This document shows, one piece after another, positions 19,207 to 28,135 of a stretch of DNA of 64,000 bases (its first letter is position 1; each line of letters starts with the position of its first letter). Made by a program: the position numbers and the translations under genes. Under the pieces are notes generated by a model. The model was not told the origin of the DNA and did no database searches. It worked only from the letters and a program-made list of their open reading frames with translations. Origin of the DNA: Paenibacillus glycinis (GTDB taxonomy: Bacteria > Bacillota > Bacilli > Paenibacillales > Paenibacillaceae); assembly GCF_009909185.1 (NCBI RefSeq), contig NZ_JAAAMV010000017.1, positions 202,403-266,402 on the forward strand, given 5' to 3'.

Positions 19207-20337
19207 TTGAGTCCATCAGAGCACCTGCCGGAAAGCGGATTTTCGGCTAACGACGACTTGCGTCCCGCGGGTCCGGGAAGAGGACGCATAACGTTCTGGG
19301 TCATTACTACGATTTTAAGCTTAATCATTATTATTGCGGGCGGCTCGTATTTGTACGTATGGAACGGCCTGCGCGCCACATCCCCCGGGGATGTCGTGCA
19401 AGTCGAGCTGAAGGCGGGGACCTCGCCGTTCAATTTCGCGGAAGCGCTCGAAGAGCAAGGCATTATTCGAAACGCGTTTCTATTCAAATACTACCTGCGC
19501 TACAAGCACGAAGGACCGCGATTCCAAGCCGGCGTATACGAGCTTAGACCCGGAATGGACAAGCAATCGATTATCGCGAAGCTGAACGCGGGCGAGACGG
19601 TGAAGCAAGAAACGATCCGCTTCACGATTCCGGAAGGCTTCACGGTCGAGCAGATCGCCGACACGCTGAGCAAAGCCGGTTATGTCGATAAAGCTGCTTT
19701 TCTTGCGCTGGCCGATAAGGACCAGGTGTGGCCGGATACGGACGCGTCCAAGAATATCCCGAAAGGCGCCAAGCTCCGTCATCGGTTGGAAGGCTATCTG
19801 TTCCCCGATACCTATGAGATGGTCAAAGGCAGCAAGCCGGACGCCATTATCGATCGGATGCTTCAGGAGCTCGACCGAAAGCTGGACGGCCTGCCCGAGA
19901 ATTGGGAAGATCAGCTGGCCGCGAACGGCGTCGACTTCAACGGGATCATGACGGTCGCCTCGCTGGTCGAGCGCGAGGTCGTCGTGGACGAGGAACGGCC
20001 GATCGTGGCGGGCATTATCTATAATCGCCTCAAGGAAGGCATGCCGCTGCAAATCGACGCGACCGTTCAGTACTTGCTGGACAAGCAAAAGGATCGCCTG
20101 ATGGAATCCGATTTGCAGGTGGACAGTCCGTATAATACGTACAAGGTCAAGGGGCTTCCGCCGGGGCCGATCGCTTCGCCGAGCGTGAAATCGATCGAAG
20201 CGGCGCTTTTCCCGAAAAAGACGGATTATTTCTACTACGTGACGAAGAAGGACGGCAGCCACGAGCATCTGTTCGCGGAAACGCTCAAGCAGCACAATCA
20301 GAACATCGCGAAAAGCAATGAAACAGCGAAGCAATAG
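19207..20337 (+). CDS. mltG: endolytic murein transglycosylase
   Basis: Membrane-anchored YceG-family lytic transglycosylase that cuts nascent glycan strands of peptidoglycan. A Pro/Gly-rich cytoplasmic tail of about 30 residues is followed by one membrane helix (about 31-53), a LysM-like region with FTIPEGFTVEQIADTL, and the catalytic domain with ASLVEREVVVDEERPIVAGI (about 249-268), which holds the catalytic Glu, and the family string GLPPGPIASP. I chose TTG 19207, 6 bases after GGGGGAT, giving 376 residues. An ATG at 19150 would force the terminator hairpin into the coding region. Confidence 0.92.
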   Translation: MSPSEHLPESGFSANDDLRPAGPGRGRITFWVITTILSLIIIIAGGSYLYVWNGLRATSPGDVVQVELKAGTSPFNFAEALEEQGIIRNAFLFKYYLRYKHEGPRFQAGVYELRPGMDKQSIIAKLNAGETVKQETIRFTIPEGFTVEQIADTLSKAGYVDKAAFLALADKDQVWPDTDASKNIPKGAKLRHRLEGYLFPDTYEMVKGSKPDAIIDRMLQELDRKLDGLPENWEDQLAANGVDFNGIMTVASLVEREVVVDEERPIVAGIIYNRLKEGMPLQIDATVQYLLDKQKDRLMESDLQVDSPYNTYKVKGLPPGPIASPSVKSIEAALFPKKTDYFYYVTKKDGSHEHLFAETLKQHNQNIAKSNETAKQ

Positions 20338-20349
20338 GAGGACTTGCAA

Positions 20350-21294
20350 ATGGCAACAAAGCCGGAGCTGCTCATCGACGCAGCTTCTCTTGCCGATATG
20401 GAACGGTTGATCGAAGCGGGGGCGGATGCGTTCGTGATCGGCGAATCGCGCTACGGAATGCGGCTTCCCGGCGATTTTGACATCGCGGGAATCGCGGAAG
20501 CCGCCAAGCTGGCGCATGCGCGCGGAACTTCGGTTTATGCGGCGGTCAACAATGTGATGGATAACCGGACGGTCGATACGCTTCCGGACTATATACGCGC
20601 GTTGGCCCAAGCCGGCGTCGACGCGATCGTGTTCGGCGACCCGGCGGTGCTCATGGCGGCGCGATCTGCCGCGCCGGGGATGAAGCTGCACTGGAATGCC
20701 GAGATGACGTCGACGAATTTCGCGACCGCGAACTATTGGGGGCGCCGCGGCGCCTCCAGAGTCGTGCTCGCGCGGGAATTGAACCTGGATCAGGTCATTG
20801 CCGTGAAAGCCAATACGGATATGGCCGTTCAGGTTCAGGTTCACGGGATGACGAATATCTATCATTCCAAGCGCCCGCTCGTTCACAATTATTTCGAGCA
20901 TCAGAACAAAGACGGATCCGTGGAGAACGTTCCGGTGCACGGCCGGCGCGAGGACGGTTTGTATTTGATCGAAGCGGAACGGCCAGACGAGCGTTTTCCG
21001 ATCTATGAGGATGCCAACGGAACCCATATCATGAGCTCCGACGATCTGTGCATGGTCGAGAATCTGCACGAGCTGATGGAAGCGAATATCGATAGCTTTC
21101 GAATCGAAGGCCTGTTAAAATCGATAACGTACAACGAAACCGTCGTGCGCGCCTACCGCGCGGCGATCGATGCCTACGTCATGGACCCGCAAGGCTATGC
21201 GTTCCAGGACGAATGGCTCGATGCCATCGTTTCGCTGCAGAATCCGTCGCGAGAGCTGTCGTATGGATTTTTCTATAAAGAACAAGTGTATTAA
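20350..21294 (+). CDS. trhP1: U32-family protein, prephenate-dependent tRNA hydroxylation subunit 1 (TrhP1-like)
   Basis: A 314-residue peptidase U32-family protein. It starts KPELLIDAASLADMERLIEAGADAFVIGESRYGMR, the short-form version of the family, and lacks the four-cysteine segment of its larger partner. In Bacillus subtilis, YrrN (TrhP1) and YrrO (TrhP2) together make 5-hydroxyuridine at tRNA position 34. ATG 20350 follows AGGAGG; the stop of mltG is only 12 bases upstream. The next gene follows after 30 bases, the same pair order as yrrN-yrrO. Confidence 0.85.
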   Translation: MATKPELLIDAASLADMERLIEAGADAFVIGESRYGMRLPGDFDIAGIAEAAKLAHARGTSVYAAVNNVMDNRTVDTLPDYIRALAQAGVDAIVFGDPAVLMAARSAAPGMKLHWNAEMTSTNFATANYWGRRGASRVVLARELNLDQVIAVKANTDMAVQVQVHGMTNIYHSKRPLVHNYFEHQNKDGSVENVPVHGRREDGLYLIEAERPDERFPIYEDANGTHIMSSDDLCMVENLHELMEANIDSFRIEGLLKSITYNETVVRAYRAAIDAYVMDPQGYAFQDEWLDAIVSLQNPSRELSYGFFYKEQVY

Positions 21295-21324
21295 GGTCAC
21301 CCTTGTAAGTTCTTGGAGGTGAGG

Positions 21325-22578
21325 ATGGTGACAACGCAAACAGCCCCTCGTTTGAAGGGGAAAAGACACCGGTTGGCCAAACCGGAATTGCTGGCCCCGG
21401 CCGGCAATTTGGAGAAACTGAAATTCGCCGTTCACTACGGCGCGGATGCCGTTTATATCGGCGGTCAAAAATACGGCCTTCGTTCCAACGCGGATAATTT
21501 CAGCTTCGAAGAGATGAAGGAAGGCGTGGAGTTCGCCAAACAATACGGAGCGAAGGTATTCGTCGCTACGAATATCTACGCGCACAACGAAGATATTGCG
21601 GGCCTGGAAGACTACCTGCGCGAGCTGGAGCTTGCGGGTATCGCCGCCATTATCGCGGCGGATCCGATTATCGTGGAAACGGCGCAGCGGGTCGCTCCGA
21701 AGCTTGAGGTGCATTTAAGCACGCAGCAATCGACGATGAATTGGCAGGCCGTCCAGTTTTGGAAGGAAGAAGGCTTGCCGCGCGTCGTGCTGGCGCGCGA
21801 AGCGAGCCTCGAAGAAATCGCGGAGATCAAAGCCAATGTCGATATCGAAATCGAGGCGTTCATTCACGGCGCCATGTGTTCTTCGTTTTCGGGACGCTGC
21901 GTGCTGTCGAACCACTTTACCGACCGGGATTCCAATCGCGGCGGCTGCTGCCAATCCTGCAGATGGAAGTACGACATTTACGAGGACGATATCGCGATGG
22001 TCGGCATGGACGCCGATAAATTCACGATGGGCTCCAAGGATCTGGGCATGCTCGAGCATATCCCGGATTTGATCGACGTCGGCGTCGACAGCTTCAAGAT
22101 CGAAGGGCGGATGAAGAGCCTGCATTACGTCGCGACCGTCGTCAACGCGTACCGCCAGGCCATCGATTCGTACATGGCGGACCCGGAGCGTTACGAGTTG
22201 AAGCAGGAATGGCTCGACGATATTCAGAAGGCCGCCAACCGGCCGCTGAACACGGGCTTTTTCTATGATACGCCGGGCGCCGAGGATCACATTTACGAGC
22301 CGGAGGAAAAAGCGGCGCCGTACGATTTCGCCGGCGTGGTCATCTCCTACGACGAAGCATCCGGAACGGCCGTCGTTCAGCAGCGCAACCATTTCAAGCC
22401 GGGCCAACAGGTGGAGTTTTTCGGACCGAACGGCACGTTCTTCAAACAAACCGTCGGCGAAATCACCGATACGGACGGCAATGCGCTCGATGCCGCCAGA
22501 CATCCGCTGCAGCACATCGTGATCCGGACGGAATCGCCGGTTAAGCCGATGGACATGATGCGCAAACGCATTCGTTGA
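21325..22578 (+). CDS. trhP2: U32-family protein, prephenate-dependent tRNA hydroxylation subunit 2 (TrhP2-like)
   Basis: A 417-residue U32-family protein. It has KPELLAPAGNLEKLKFAVHYGADAVYIGG near the start, and the cysteine segment expected of an iron-sulfur U32 protein: C in HGAMCSSFSGRC (about 186-194), then GGCCQSC (about 212-218), then the KIEGRMKS signature. A C-terminal beta domain ends in PVKPMDMMRKRIR. It should work with TrhP1 on tRNA wobble uridine, with prephenate as hydroxyl source. ATG 21325 and GTG 21328 both follow GGAGGTG; the choice is open by one residue. Confidence 0.87.
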   Translation: MVTTQTAPRLKGKRHRLAKPELLAPAGNLEKLKFAVHYGADAVYIGGQKYGLRSNADNFSFEEMKEGVEFAKQYGAKVFVATNIYAHNEDIAGLEDYLRELELAGIAAIIAADPIIVETAQRVAPKLEVHLSTQQSTMNWQAVQFWKEEGLPRVVLAREASLEEIAEIKANVDIEIEAFIHGAMCSSFSGRCVLSNHFTDRDSNRGGCCQSCRWKYDIYEDDIAMVGMDADKFTMGSKDLGMLEHIPDLIDVGVDSFKIEGRMKSLHYVATVVNAYRQAIDSYMADPERYELKQEWLDDIQKAANRPLNTGFFYDTPGAEDHIYEPEEKAAPYDFAGVVISYDEASGTAVVQQRNHFKPGQQVEFFGPNGTFFKQTVGEITDTDGNALDAARHPLQHIVIRTESPVKPMDMMRKRIR

Positions 22579-22593
22579 TGCCATAGACCTATG

Positions 22594-22629
22594 AACATCC
22601 TTGTCGACCTTCGACGGGATGTTTTTTTT
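22594..22629 (+). terminator. intrinsic terminator after trhP2
   Basis: AACATCC pairs with GGGATGTT around an inner hairpin and runs into eight T. It ends the alaS-trhP cluster. Confidence 0.9.
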
Positions 22630-22652
22630 GTGAATTTTTTTTCCAATCCGGC

Positions 22653-22680
22653 TAACAAAACGATTTCCTCGTACCGATAA
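22653..22680 (+). promoter_or_regulatory. candidate sigma-D (flagellar/chemotaxis) promoter for the chemoreceptor gene
   Basis: TAAC at 22653-22656 and ACCGATAA at 22673-22680, 16 bases apart, resemble the Bacillus subtilis sigma-D consensus TAAA-N15-GCCGATAT. Chemoreceptor genes are classic sigma-D targets. The spacer is one base long and each box has mismatches. The leader to the ATG would be about 140 bases. Confidence 0.45.
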
Positions 22681-22826
22681 ATTGGGTATTGCAACATATT
22701 GTGAAACTTGCTTTTGGTTATGATGAGACGGGCGGATCAACGCTCTGAATCATAAGCACGCGACACATACCGAATTGCACTCATCCAAAATTGGAAATCT
22801 ATCACATGGCCAGGTGGTGTCAAGCA

Positions 22827-24977
22827 ATGAGCAGCAAGGCGAAGAAGGACAAAGCCAACAAGCAAGCCAATGAAAACAGCTTGAACGGGAACGTGAAGTC
22901 GTTGGTTTCGACTTCCGTAAACGGTCTCAAAAACGTGAAGTTTTCGAATCCGATCAAATCCGTGGGACTCATGCTGTTCTTGATTATCTTCTGCGCGATC
23001 TTGGTGTGCGTGCTGGTCGTGGGGCTCTTCTCCTATTCGACCTCGAAGACGATCATCAAGGACAAAGTCGCGGAATCGAGTTCCGTCGCAATCAAGCAAT
23101 CGAACGGCAAATTGGACTTGATGTTCAAGAATTACGAATCGTTATCCATGCAGATTCTCTTGGATAAGTATGTGCAGGATTACTTGCAGCAATATAAAAC
23201 TGCCACGGACGATTACGACAAGTTCGATGTCATGAAGAAGATCAGCGACGCCGTGCAATCCTACATCCTGGGCAATCAAACGATCGTAGGGGCGGCCATT
23301 ATTCCGATCTCCGGCGACGCAACGGCCGTTACGATGGGGAGTACCAACATCACGACCGCGGATGCCCAGAAATCCGACTGGATGAAGACGATTACCGATG
23401 GCGCAGGGAAGCTGGTATGGCTGCCTTCCAAAGTCAACGGCTACGGCACAAGCGCGGCCGATCCGACGTTCGCGATGGGACGGGTCATGAAAAACACGGT
23501 CAGCAACGAAGGTTACTTTATCCTGATCGTCGAAATTCGATTGAAGGAAATCGCCGATCAATTGCAGGACTTGAAGCTTGGCGAGGGCAGCGAGATCATC
23601 ATTCAAGACGGTGCCAACAACGTCGTCTTCAGCGGCAAAGAGGATCAACTCGGCAAGGCTTCGCCAATTTCGCTGCCGGCCGACGGCAAAGCCTCGGAAA
23701 GCGGATCGATGACGACGACCGATTCCGACGGCGACGAAGTGTTGGCCATGTATAACAAATTCGAAAGCACCGGCTGGGAACTCTTGGGTACCGTGCCTGT
23801 CGAAGAACTCATCAAGGACGCGAAGCAAATCCGTAACGCCACGTATATCATTGCCGGGATTGCGGCGCTGCTCGCCATCGGGATCGGCCTGCTCGTCATT
23901 CGCATGGTGGCCATTCCGCTCGTGAACCTGCGGAATCTCATGAACGAGGGCGAACGCGGGAATCTGACGGTTCGATCCACGATCAGCAAGAAAGACGAGA
24001 TCGGGCAGCTGGCGCAAAGCTTCAACCAGATGATGACCCAGATCACCGTGCTCGTTAACCAGACGAACCAATCGGCTCAAGACGTGCTGGCGACGGCGGG
24101 GGAATTGTCGGACGCGTCCAAGAAGACCGCCATCTCCGCCAAAGAAATTGCCGTTGCCACCGAAGAAATCGCCAATGGGGCGACCAGCTTGGCCGTCGAA
24201 GCGGAGAAAGGCAGCGATCTGACGACGGAAATCGGTCACCAGATGCAGCAGGTAACGGTTGCCAACCAAGAAATGGGCGCAGCCGCATCCGAAGTGGAGC
24301 AAGCAAGCCGCCAAGGTACGGTCTACATGAACAGCCTCATCGAAAAGACGGGCATGACGGAAGAAATGACGCGTTCGATGGTCGAGAAAGTCGACAGGTT
24401 GAAGGAATCGACGCGCTCCATCCGTAAAATTTTGGACGTGTTGAACAACATGACGAAGCAAACGAATATTTTGTCCCTGAATGCCACGATCGAGGCGGCG
24501 CGCGCAGGAACGGCGGGCAAAGGCTTCATGGTCGTCGCGGACGAGATCCGCAAGCTGGCCGATCAATCCCGTCAATCCATCGACGTGGTCGGTCAAATTA
24601 CCGAAACGATTCAACGGGAGATCGACGAGACGGTCGGCGTGCTGTCCGACGCGTATCCAATCTTCCAGGAGCAGATCCAAGCCGTCAAGGAAGCGAATCA
24701 AATATTCCTGACGGTCCAAGGCCAGATGGGCGATTTCGTTGGACGTCTCGGGACGGTGACGAATTCCATCGGCATGCTGGAAAGCTCGCAGGTCGTGCTG
24801 TCCGAAGCGATGAGCAACGTCAGCGCCGTCGCCGAAGAATCTTCCGCGACCTCCGAGGAAGTCGCATCGCTCAGCAACGAGCAAACGAACATCAGCGAAG
24901 GGCTGGTTCGCTTGTCCGATAAGCTGGAAACCGTATCGACAGGTCTTCGGGAAACGTTGAGCCGTTTCAGGACCTAA
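22827..24977 (+). CDS. methyl-accepting chemotaxis protein
   Basis: A 716-residue transmembrane chemoreceptor. A 45-residue basic, Lys/Asn-rich cytoplasmic tail precedes helix 1 (about 46-70). The extracellular sensor (about 71-335) looks like a Cache-type domain, as helix-rich start and beta strands ([16 protein letters not shown]) suggest. Helix 2 is at about 338-362, then a HAMP domain and a long signalling coiled coil. The tip sequence [17 protein letters not shown] (from about 545) is intact, so it should couple to CheA and CheW. I chose ATG 22827 over 22791 and 22806 for its GGTGG site. The ligand is unknown. Confidence 0.93.
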   Translation: MSSKAKKDKANKQANENSLNGNVKSLVSTSVNGLKNVKFSNPIKSVGLMLFLIIFCAILVCVLVVGLFSYSTSKTIIKDKVAESSSVAIKQSNGKLDLMFKNYESLSMQILLDKYVQDYLQQYKTATDDYDKFDVMKKISDAVQSYILGNQTIVGAAIIPISGDATAVTMGSTNITTADAQKSDWMKTITDGAGKLVWLPSKVNGYGTSAADPTFAMGRVMKNTVSNEGYFILIVEIRLKEIADQLQDLKLGEGSEIIIQDGANNVVFSGKEDQLGKASPISLPADGKASESGSMTTTDSDGDEVLAMYNKFESTGWELLGTVPVEELIKDAKQIRNATYIIAGIAALLAIGIGLLVIRMVAIPLVNLRNLMNEGERGNLTVRSTISKKDEIGQLAQSFNQMMTQITVLVNQTNQSAQDVLATAGELSDASKKTAISAKEIAVATEEIANGATSLAVEAEKGSDLTTEIGHQMQQVTVANQEMGAAASEVEQASRQGTVYMNSLIEKTGMTEEMTRSMVEKVDRLKESTRSIRKILDVLNNMTKQTNILSLNATIEAARAGTAGKGFMVVADEIRKLADQSRQSIDVVGQITETIQREIDETVGVLSDAYPIFQEQIQAVKEANQIFLTVQGQMGDFVGRLGTVTNSIGMLESSQVVLSEAMSNVSAVAEESSATSEEVASLSNEQTNISEGLVRLSDKLETVSTGLRETLSRFRT

Positions 24978-25001
24978 TTATCGACAAGATGGTACGCGTT
25001 G

Positions 25002-25036
25002 AAGTCCGGCACCCGTGAAGGTGCCGGACTTTTTTG
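25002..25036 (+). terminator. intrinsic terminator after the chemoreceptor gene
   Basis: AAGTCCGGCACC pairs perfectly with GGTGCCGGACTT and runs into T residues. Confidence 0.92.
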
Positions 25037-25065
25037 TTGATTCCGCATCATGTTCGCGCGAATGC

Positions 25066-25098
25066 AAAAAAAAGGCGGGCAGCTCGGCTGCCCGCCTT
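25066..25098 (-). terminator. intrinsic terminator of the zinc peptidase operon
   Basis: On the minus strand AAAGGCGGGCAGC pairs with GCTGCCCGCCTTT and is followed by seven T. It closes the MerR-peptidase operon. Confidence 0.9.
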
Positions 25099-25116
25099 TG
25101 ACGATTTCGTAAACCG

Positions 25117-25797
25117 TTAATCCCGCGATTGGGTGAAGATCATGATGTACTTGATCAGCTCCAGCAGCGAGATCAGCGCCGCCGCTACGTACGTGAGCGC
25201 CGCGGCATTCAGCACTTTCGCGACGCCGCGCTCTTCATCGTTGGTGATGAAGCCTTCGGCAACCATGAGATCGCGCGCCCGGTTGCTGGCATTGAATTCA
25301 ACCGGCAGGGTGACGAGCTGGAATGCGACCGCGCAAGAGAAGAACAGGATGCCGATGCCGATCAACCCGGTCGACTGGAACAAGAAGCCTGCAATGAGCA
25401 GGAACGGCGCGAAGCCCGAGGCGAAATTCACGACCGGGAAGATACGGTGGCGAAGCGCAAGCATCGGATAGTGCACTTTATGCTGGATGGCATGCCCGAC
25501 CTCGTGACAAGCGACGGAGACGGCGGAAATCGAATTTTCGTAGTAGACATGCTCCGAAAGCCTTACGACGCGGTGAATGGGGTCGTAGTGGTCCGAGAGC
25601 GTGCCTGGGACCGGCTCTACCGGGATATCATGCAGCCCATTCCGGTCGAGCATCATCCGCGCCGCCTGATAACCCGTAATGCCGCTCGCGGTCTGGACCT
25701 CCGACCAGCGGTTAAACGTTCCTCTGACCCGAAACTGCGCCCATACCGACAACAAGAAAGCGATGATGATCAGAAAGTCCATGGGGTGAAAAAACAT
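25117..25797 (-). CDS. zinc metallopeptidase (YugP family)
   Basis: A 226-residue membrane-bound metalloprotease of the YugP/Zn_peptidase_2 family. A hydrophobic N-terminal helix (about 7-21) is followed by a short domain with HEVGHAIQHK (about 105-114), the HExxH zinc-binding motif, and then two or three hydrophobic helices. The substrate of this family is not known. It lies 28 bases behind a MerR-type regulator on the same strand, which suggests joint transcription from the MerR promoter and perhaps a shared stress role. Confidence 0.88.
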   Translation of the reverse strand: MFFHPMDFLIIIAFLLSVWAQFRVRGTFNRWSEVQTASGITGYQAARMMLDRNGLHDIPVEPVPGTLSDHYDPIHRVVRLSEHVYYENSISAVSVACHEVGHAIQHKVHYPMLALRHRIFPVVNFASGFAPFLLIAGFLFQSTGLIGIGILFFSCAVAFQLVTLPVEFNASNRARDLMVAEGFITNDEERGVAKVLNAAALTYVAAALISLLELIKYIMIFTQSRD

Positions 25798-25825
25798 AAC
25801 TGGTTCCCTCCGTTTTAATGGGATG

Positions 25826-26266
25826 CTACATGAATCCGCCTTTGTTCAGCAGCAGCATCAAAGCTTCGACGCAAGCGGCGGTTTGGGGAATAAGCCGCTT
25901 GAAGACCTGTTTAGCCTGCCCTGGCTTTAACTGGCTGATTACAGGTTCGATCGCCGTCACTTCCCGCTGCAGCTGTTCCAGATGAATTTGCAGCTCGATC
26001 AGCTGGCTGGAGACTTCCTCTTCGGAAGATACTTTGCCCCAGCCGGACAAGCTCGATTTGATTTCATCCAGCGAATATTTTTCCTTCTTCAACTGTACGA
26101 TACGTTTGAGACGCGATAAGGTTTCATCGCTGTATAAGCGATAATTTTTGGCTGAACGCCGTTCCGGTTCAATCAGGCCCATGGAGGTATAAAAATCGAT
26201 CGTGCGCGGGCTTACCCCGGCCAGCTTAGAGAGTTCGCCGATCCGGTATAACAAATGTTCGGACAT
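25826..26266 (-). CDS. MerR-family transcriptional regulator
   Basis: A 146-residue regulator. The winged helix-turn-helix is at about 5-70 (YRIGELSKLAGVSPRTIDFY, then KNYRLYSDETLSRLKRI), followed by a coiled-coil dimer helix rich in Glu and Gln and a short C-terminal effector region. It is not GlnR, which has a different N-terminus. One cysteine near 130 and no metal-binding Cys cluster argue against a metal sensor. ATG 26266 follows AAAGAGGTGA; an upstream ATG overlaps the ribosome site. The effector is unknown, and the downstream peptidase gene is the obvious candidate target. Confidence 0.88.
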   Translation of the reverse strand: MSEHLLYRIGELSKLAGVSPRTIDFYTSMGLIEPERRSAKNYRLYSDETLSRLKRIVQLKKEKYSLDEIKSSLSGWGKVSSEEEVSSQLIELQIHLEQLQREVTAIEPVISQLKPGQAKQVFKRLIPQTAACVEALMLLLNKGGFM

Positions 26267-26321
26267 TGAAATCACCTCTTTCATTATAAAACGGGTATGT
26301 ACGCAATATCTTCTACTAACT

Positions 26322-26350
26322 ATGATACAAATCCTTAACCGTACAGTCAA
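26322..26350 (-). promoter_or_regulatory. sigma-A promoter of the MerR-peptidase operon
   Basis: On the minus strand TTGACT (26345-26350) and TATCAT (26322-26327) are separated by exactly 17 bases, giving a leader of about 50 bases. The 17-base spacer means this promoter lacks the stretched 19-20 base spacer typical of MerR-activated promoters. Confidence 0.65.
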
Positions 26351-26515
26351 ACGTTATGCTTTGACAATTCTTCCACTACGGAAAACCTGACATAACGAGT
26401 GAGGATGAGCTCAATTTTCGAGTGCGCGAATTATAAATCGCTAGAACCGGGCGTTGTCCCATTGGCTAGAAACGCGAAGAATGAAGCGAGAAAATTAGCG
26501 TTTCGCCCTCCTAAT

Positions 26516-26532
26516 TGTGAAAAAACTTAACA
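26516..26532. promoter_or_regulatory. GlnR/TnrA-type box I upstream of amtB
   Basis: TGTGAAAAAACTTAACA fits the TGTNA-N7-TNACA consensus exactly and has an A-rich centre. It lies about 60 bases upstream of the -35 box of amtB. Confidence 0.7.
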
Positions 26533-26590
26533 TTCCCTTCTAATTTAGGCACGAACGTTAGATTTTTTTCTGCAAAATGAAAAAACTATA

Positions 26591-26619
26591 TTGTCAAATC
26601 AGGCACTTCTGACTATAAT
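26591..26619 (+). promoter_or_regulatory. sigma-A promoter of amtB
   Basis: TTGTCA at 26591-26596 and a perfect TATAAT at 26614-26619 with a 17-base spacer. Transcription should start near 26626. Confidence 0.8.
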
Positions 26620-26640
26620 GACATTAAGTCTTTCCTATCA

Positions 26641-26657
26641 TGTCATGAAACATTACA
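26641..26657. promoter_or_regulatory. GlnR/TnrA-type box II downstream of the amtB promoter
   Basis: TGTCATGAAACATTACA fits TGTNA-N7-TNACA exactly. It lies about 15 bases past the predicted start point and just before the ribosome site, a position that should block transcription when occupied. Apart from the boxes and promoters listed here, 26351-26660 shows nothing else I recognise. Confidence 0.72.
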
Positions 26658-26673
26658 TTAGGGAGTGGTCGCA

Positions 26674-28044
26674 GTGGTCAAAAAATTAGTTCTATCGTTA
26701 GGTGCTCTATCGTTGTTATTTCCGGCAATGGCGTTCGCGGATGACCCGTCCGCGGCTACGCTCAACATGGGGCTCAACTCGATTTGGGTTCTCGTAGCGG
26801 CAATCCTCGTCATCCTCATGCAAGGCGGATTTATCCTTCTCGAATCCGGTTCGACAAGAATGAAGAACGCCGGTCACATTGCCGGCAAAACGGTCTTCAC
26901 GCTGGGTCTTTGTACCTTGATTTACTGGGCCGTCGGTTATGCGTTCGCGTTCGGCGCCGACAATACCGGCACGGGCATCAGCAACATCATCGGTTCCGGC
27001 GATTTCTTCTTCTCGCCTGACAAAGCAGCCGGAGACGGCGTAGGTCTTCCGCCGGCAATTTTCTTCACGTTCCAACTGGCGTTCGCGGCCGTATCGCTTT
27101 CCATCGCATGGGGCGGCTTCGCGGAACGCGCCAAGCTTTCCGCTTACCTGGTCTTCACGGTTTTGTTCACGGCCGTTATCTATCCGGTTATCTCGCACTG
27201 GATCTGGAGCGCGGACGGTTGGTTGTTCACGAAAGGCGCGCAGGACTACGCGGGTTCGACGGTCGTCCATTTGACGGGAGCCATCGCGGCCTTCGCGGCA
27301 ACGGTGCTCTTGAAACCGCGTATCGGACGCTTCAATAAAGACGGCTCCGCCAATGAAATTCTCGGTCACAACCAAGTATTCGGCGCTTTATCGGTTCTGA
27401 TTCTGTGGGTCGGCTGGTTCGGCTTCAACGCGGGCAGCGCGCTCGGCGTAGGCGACGGATTCTTCGGTTATGTCGCGTTCAACACGCAGCTCGGCGCAGC
27501 CGGCGGCGCAGTAGCGGCACTCTTGATTTCTTGGCTGGTTAACGGCAAAGCGGATATCACGACGACATTGAACGGCGCGCTTGCCGGTCTCGTTGCCATC
27601 ACGGCGACTTGCGCATTCGTAGAGCCGTGGGCGGCGGTCGTCATCGGTTTGCTCGCCGGCGTACTGGTCTTCTTCAGCGCTAAATTCTTCGAGAAAATCA
27701 AAGTCGACGATCCGATCTTCGCGCTTTCCGTTCACGGCGCGGCAGGCGTATGGGGCACGATCGCCAACGGCATCTTCGCAACCGACGCGCTGGCCAAGAA
27801 ACTGAACGTCGGCGAAGGCGGCTTGATCGACACGGGCAACTGGCATCAACTTTGGGTTCAAGTCGAATCCGTCGTCGTCTGCGGCGGTTACGTGCTGGTC
27901 GCTTCCTTCATCCTGCTCGGCATCATGAAAGTGGTCATGGGTCTCCGCGTAACGGAAGAGCAAGAAATCGTCGGTCTCGACCTTTCCGAGCACGGAACGT
28001 TCGGTTATCCGGAACAAATGAAAAAAGCGCAACAAAACATGTAA
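26674..28044 (+). CDS. amtB: ammonium transporter
   Basis: Amt/MEP/Rh-family channel that takes up ammonium through the cytoplasmic membrane. A signal peptide (about 1-22, ending AMAFA) is followed by eleven hydrophobic helices. The twin pore histidines are present in HLTGAIAAF and HGAAGVWGT, and GWFGFNAGSALG is the family string. I chose GTG 26674, 9 bases after TAGGGAG, giving 456 residues; GTG 26665 overlaps that site. Two GlnR-type boxes flank the promoter, so nitrogen control is expected. No P-II (GlnK) gene is next to it, unlike most bacteria. Confidence 0.95.
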   Translation: MVKKLVLSLGALSLLFPAMAFADDPSAATLNMGLNSIWVLVAAILVILMQGGFILLESGSTRMKNAGHIAGKTVFTLGLCTLIYWAVGYAFAFGADNTGTGISNIIGSGDFFFSPDKAAGDGVGLPPAIFFTFQLAFAAVSLSIAWGGFAERAKLSAYLVFTVLFTAVIYPVISHWIWSADGWLFTKGAQDYAGSTVVHLTGAIAAFAATVLLKPRIGRFNKDGSANEILGHNQVFGALSVLILWVGWFGFNAGSALGVGDGFFGYVAFNTQLGAAGGAVAALLISWLVNGKADITTTLNGALAGLVAITATCAFVEPWAAVVIGLLAGVLVFFSAKFFEKIKVDDPIFALSVHGAAGVWGTIANGIFATDALAKKLNVGEGGLIDTGNWHQLWVQVESVVVCGGYVLVASFILLGIMKVVMGLRVTEEQEIVGLDLSEHGTFGYPEQMKKAQQNM

Positions 28045-28065
28045 TCATTTGTTTAAAGGGTTGAA

Positions 28066-28097
28066 CCCGCGCCGCCGCACGTGAGCGGCGGCGCGGG
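28066..28097 (+). other. 13-bp GC-only hairpin between amtB and the DUF294 gene
   Basis: CCCGCGCCGCCGC (28066-28078) pairs perfectly with GCGGCGGCGCGGG (28085-28097) around ACGTGA. No T-run follows, so it is not a standard terminator. It may stabilise the amtB message or set the transcript ratio. Confidence 0.75.
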
Positions 28098-28135
28098 CTC
28101 GATCTTGGATATCCTTACATTGAGGTGAGCACAGC

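Noticed and set aside
26665..26673. GTG 26665 as amtB start
   Set aside because: It overlaps the TAGGGAG ribosome site; GTG 26674 has correct spacing and opens a good signal peptide.
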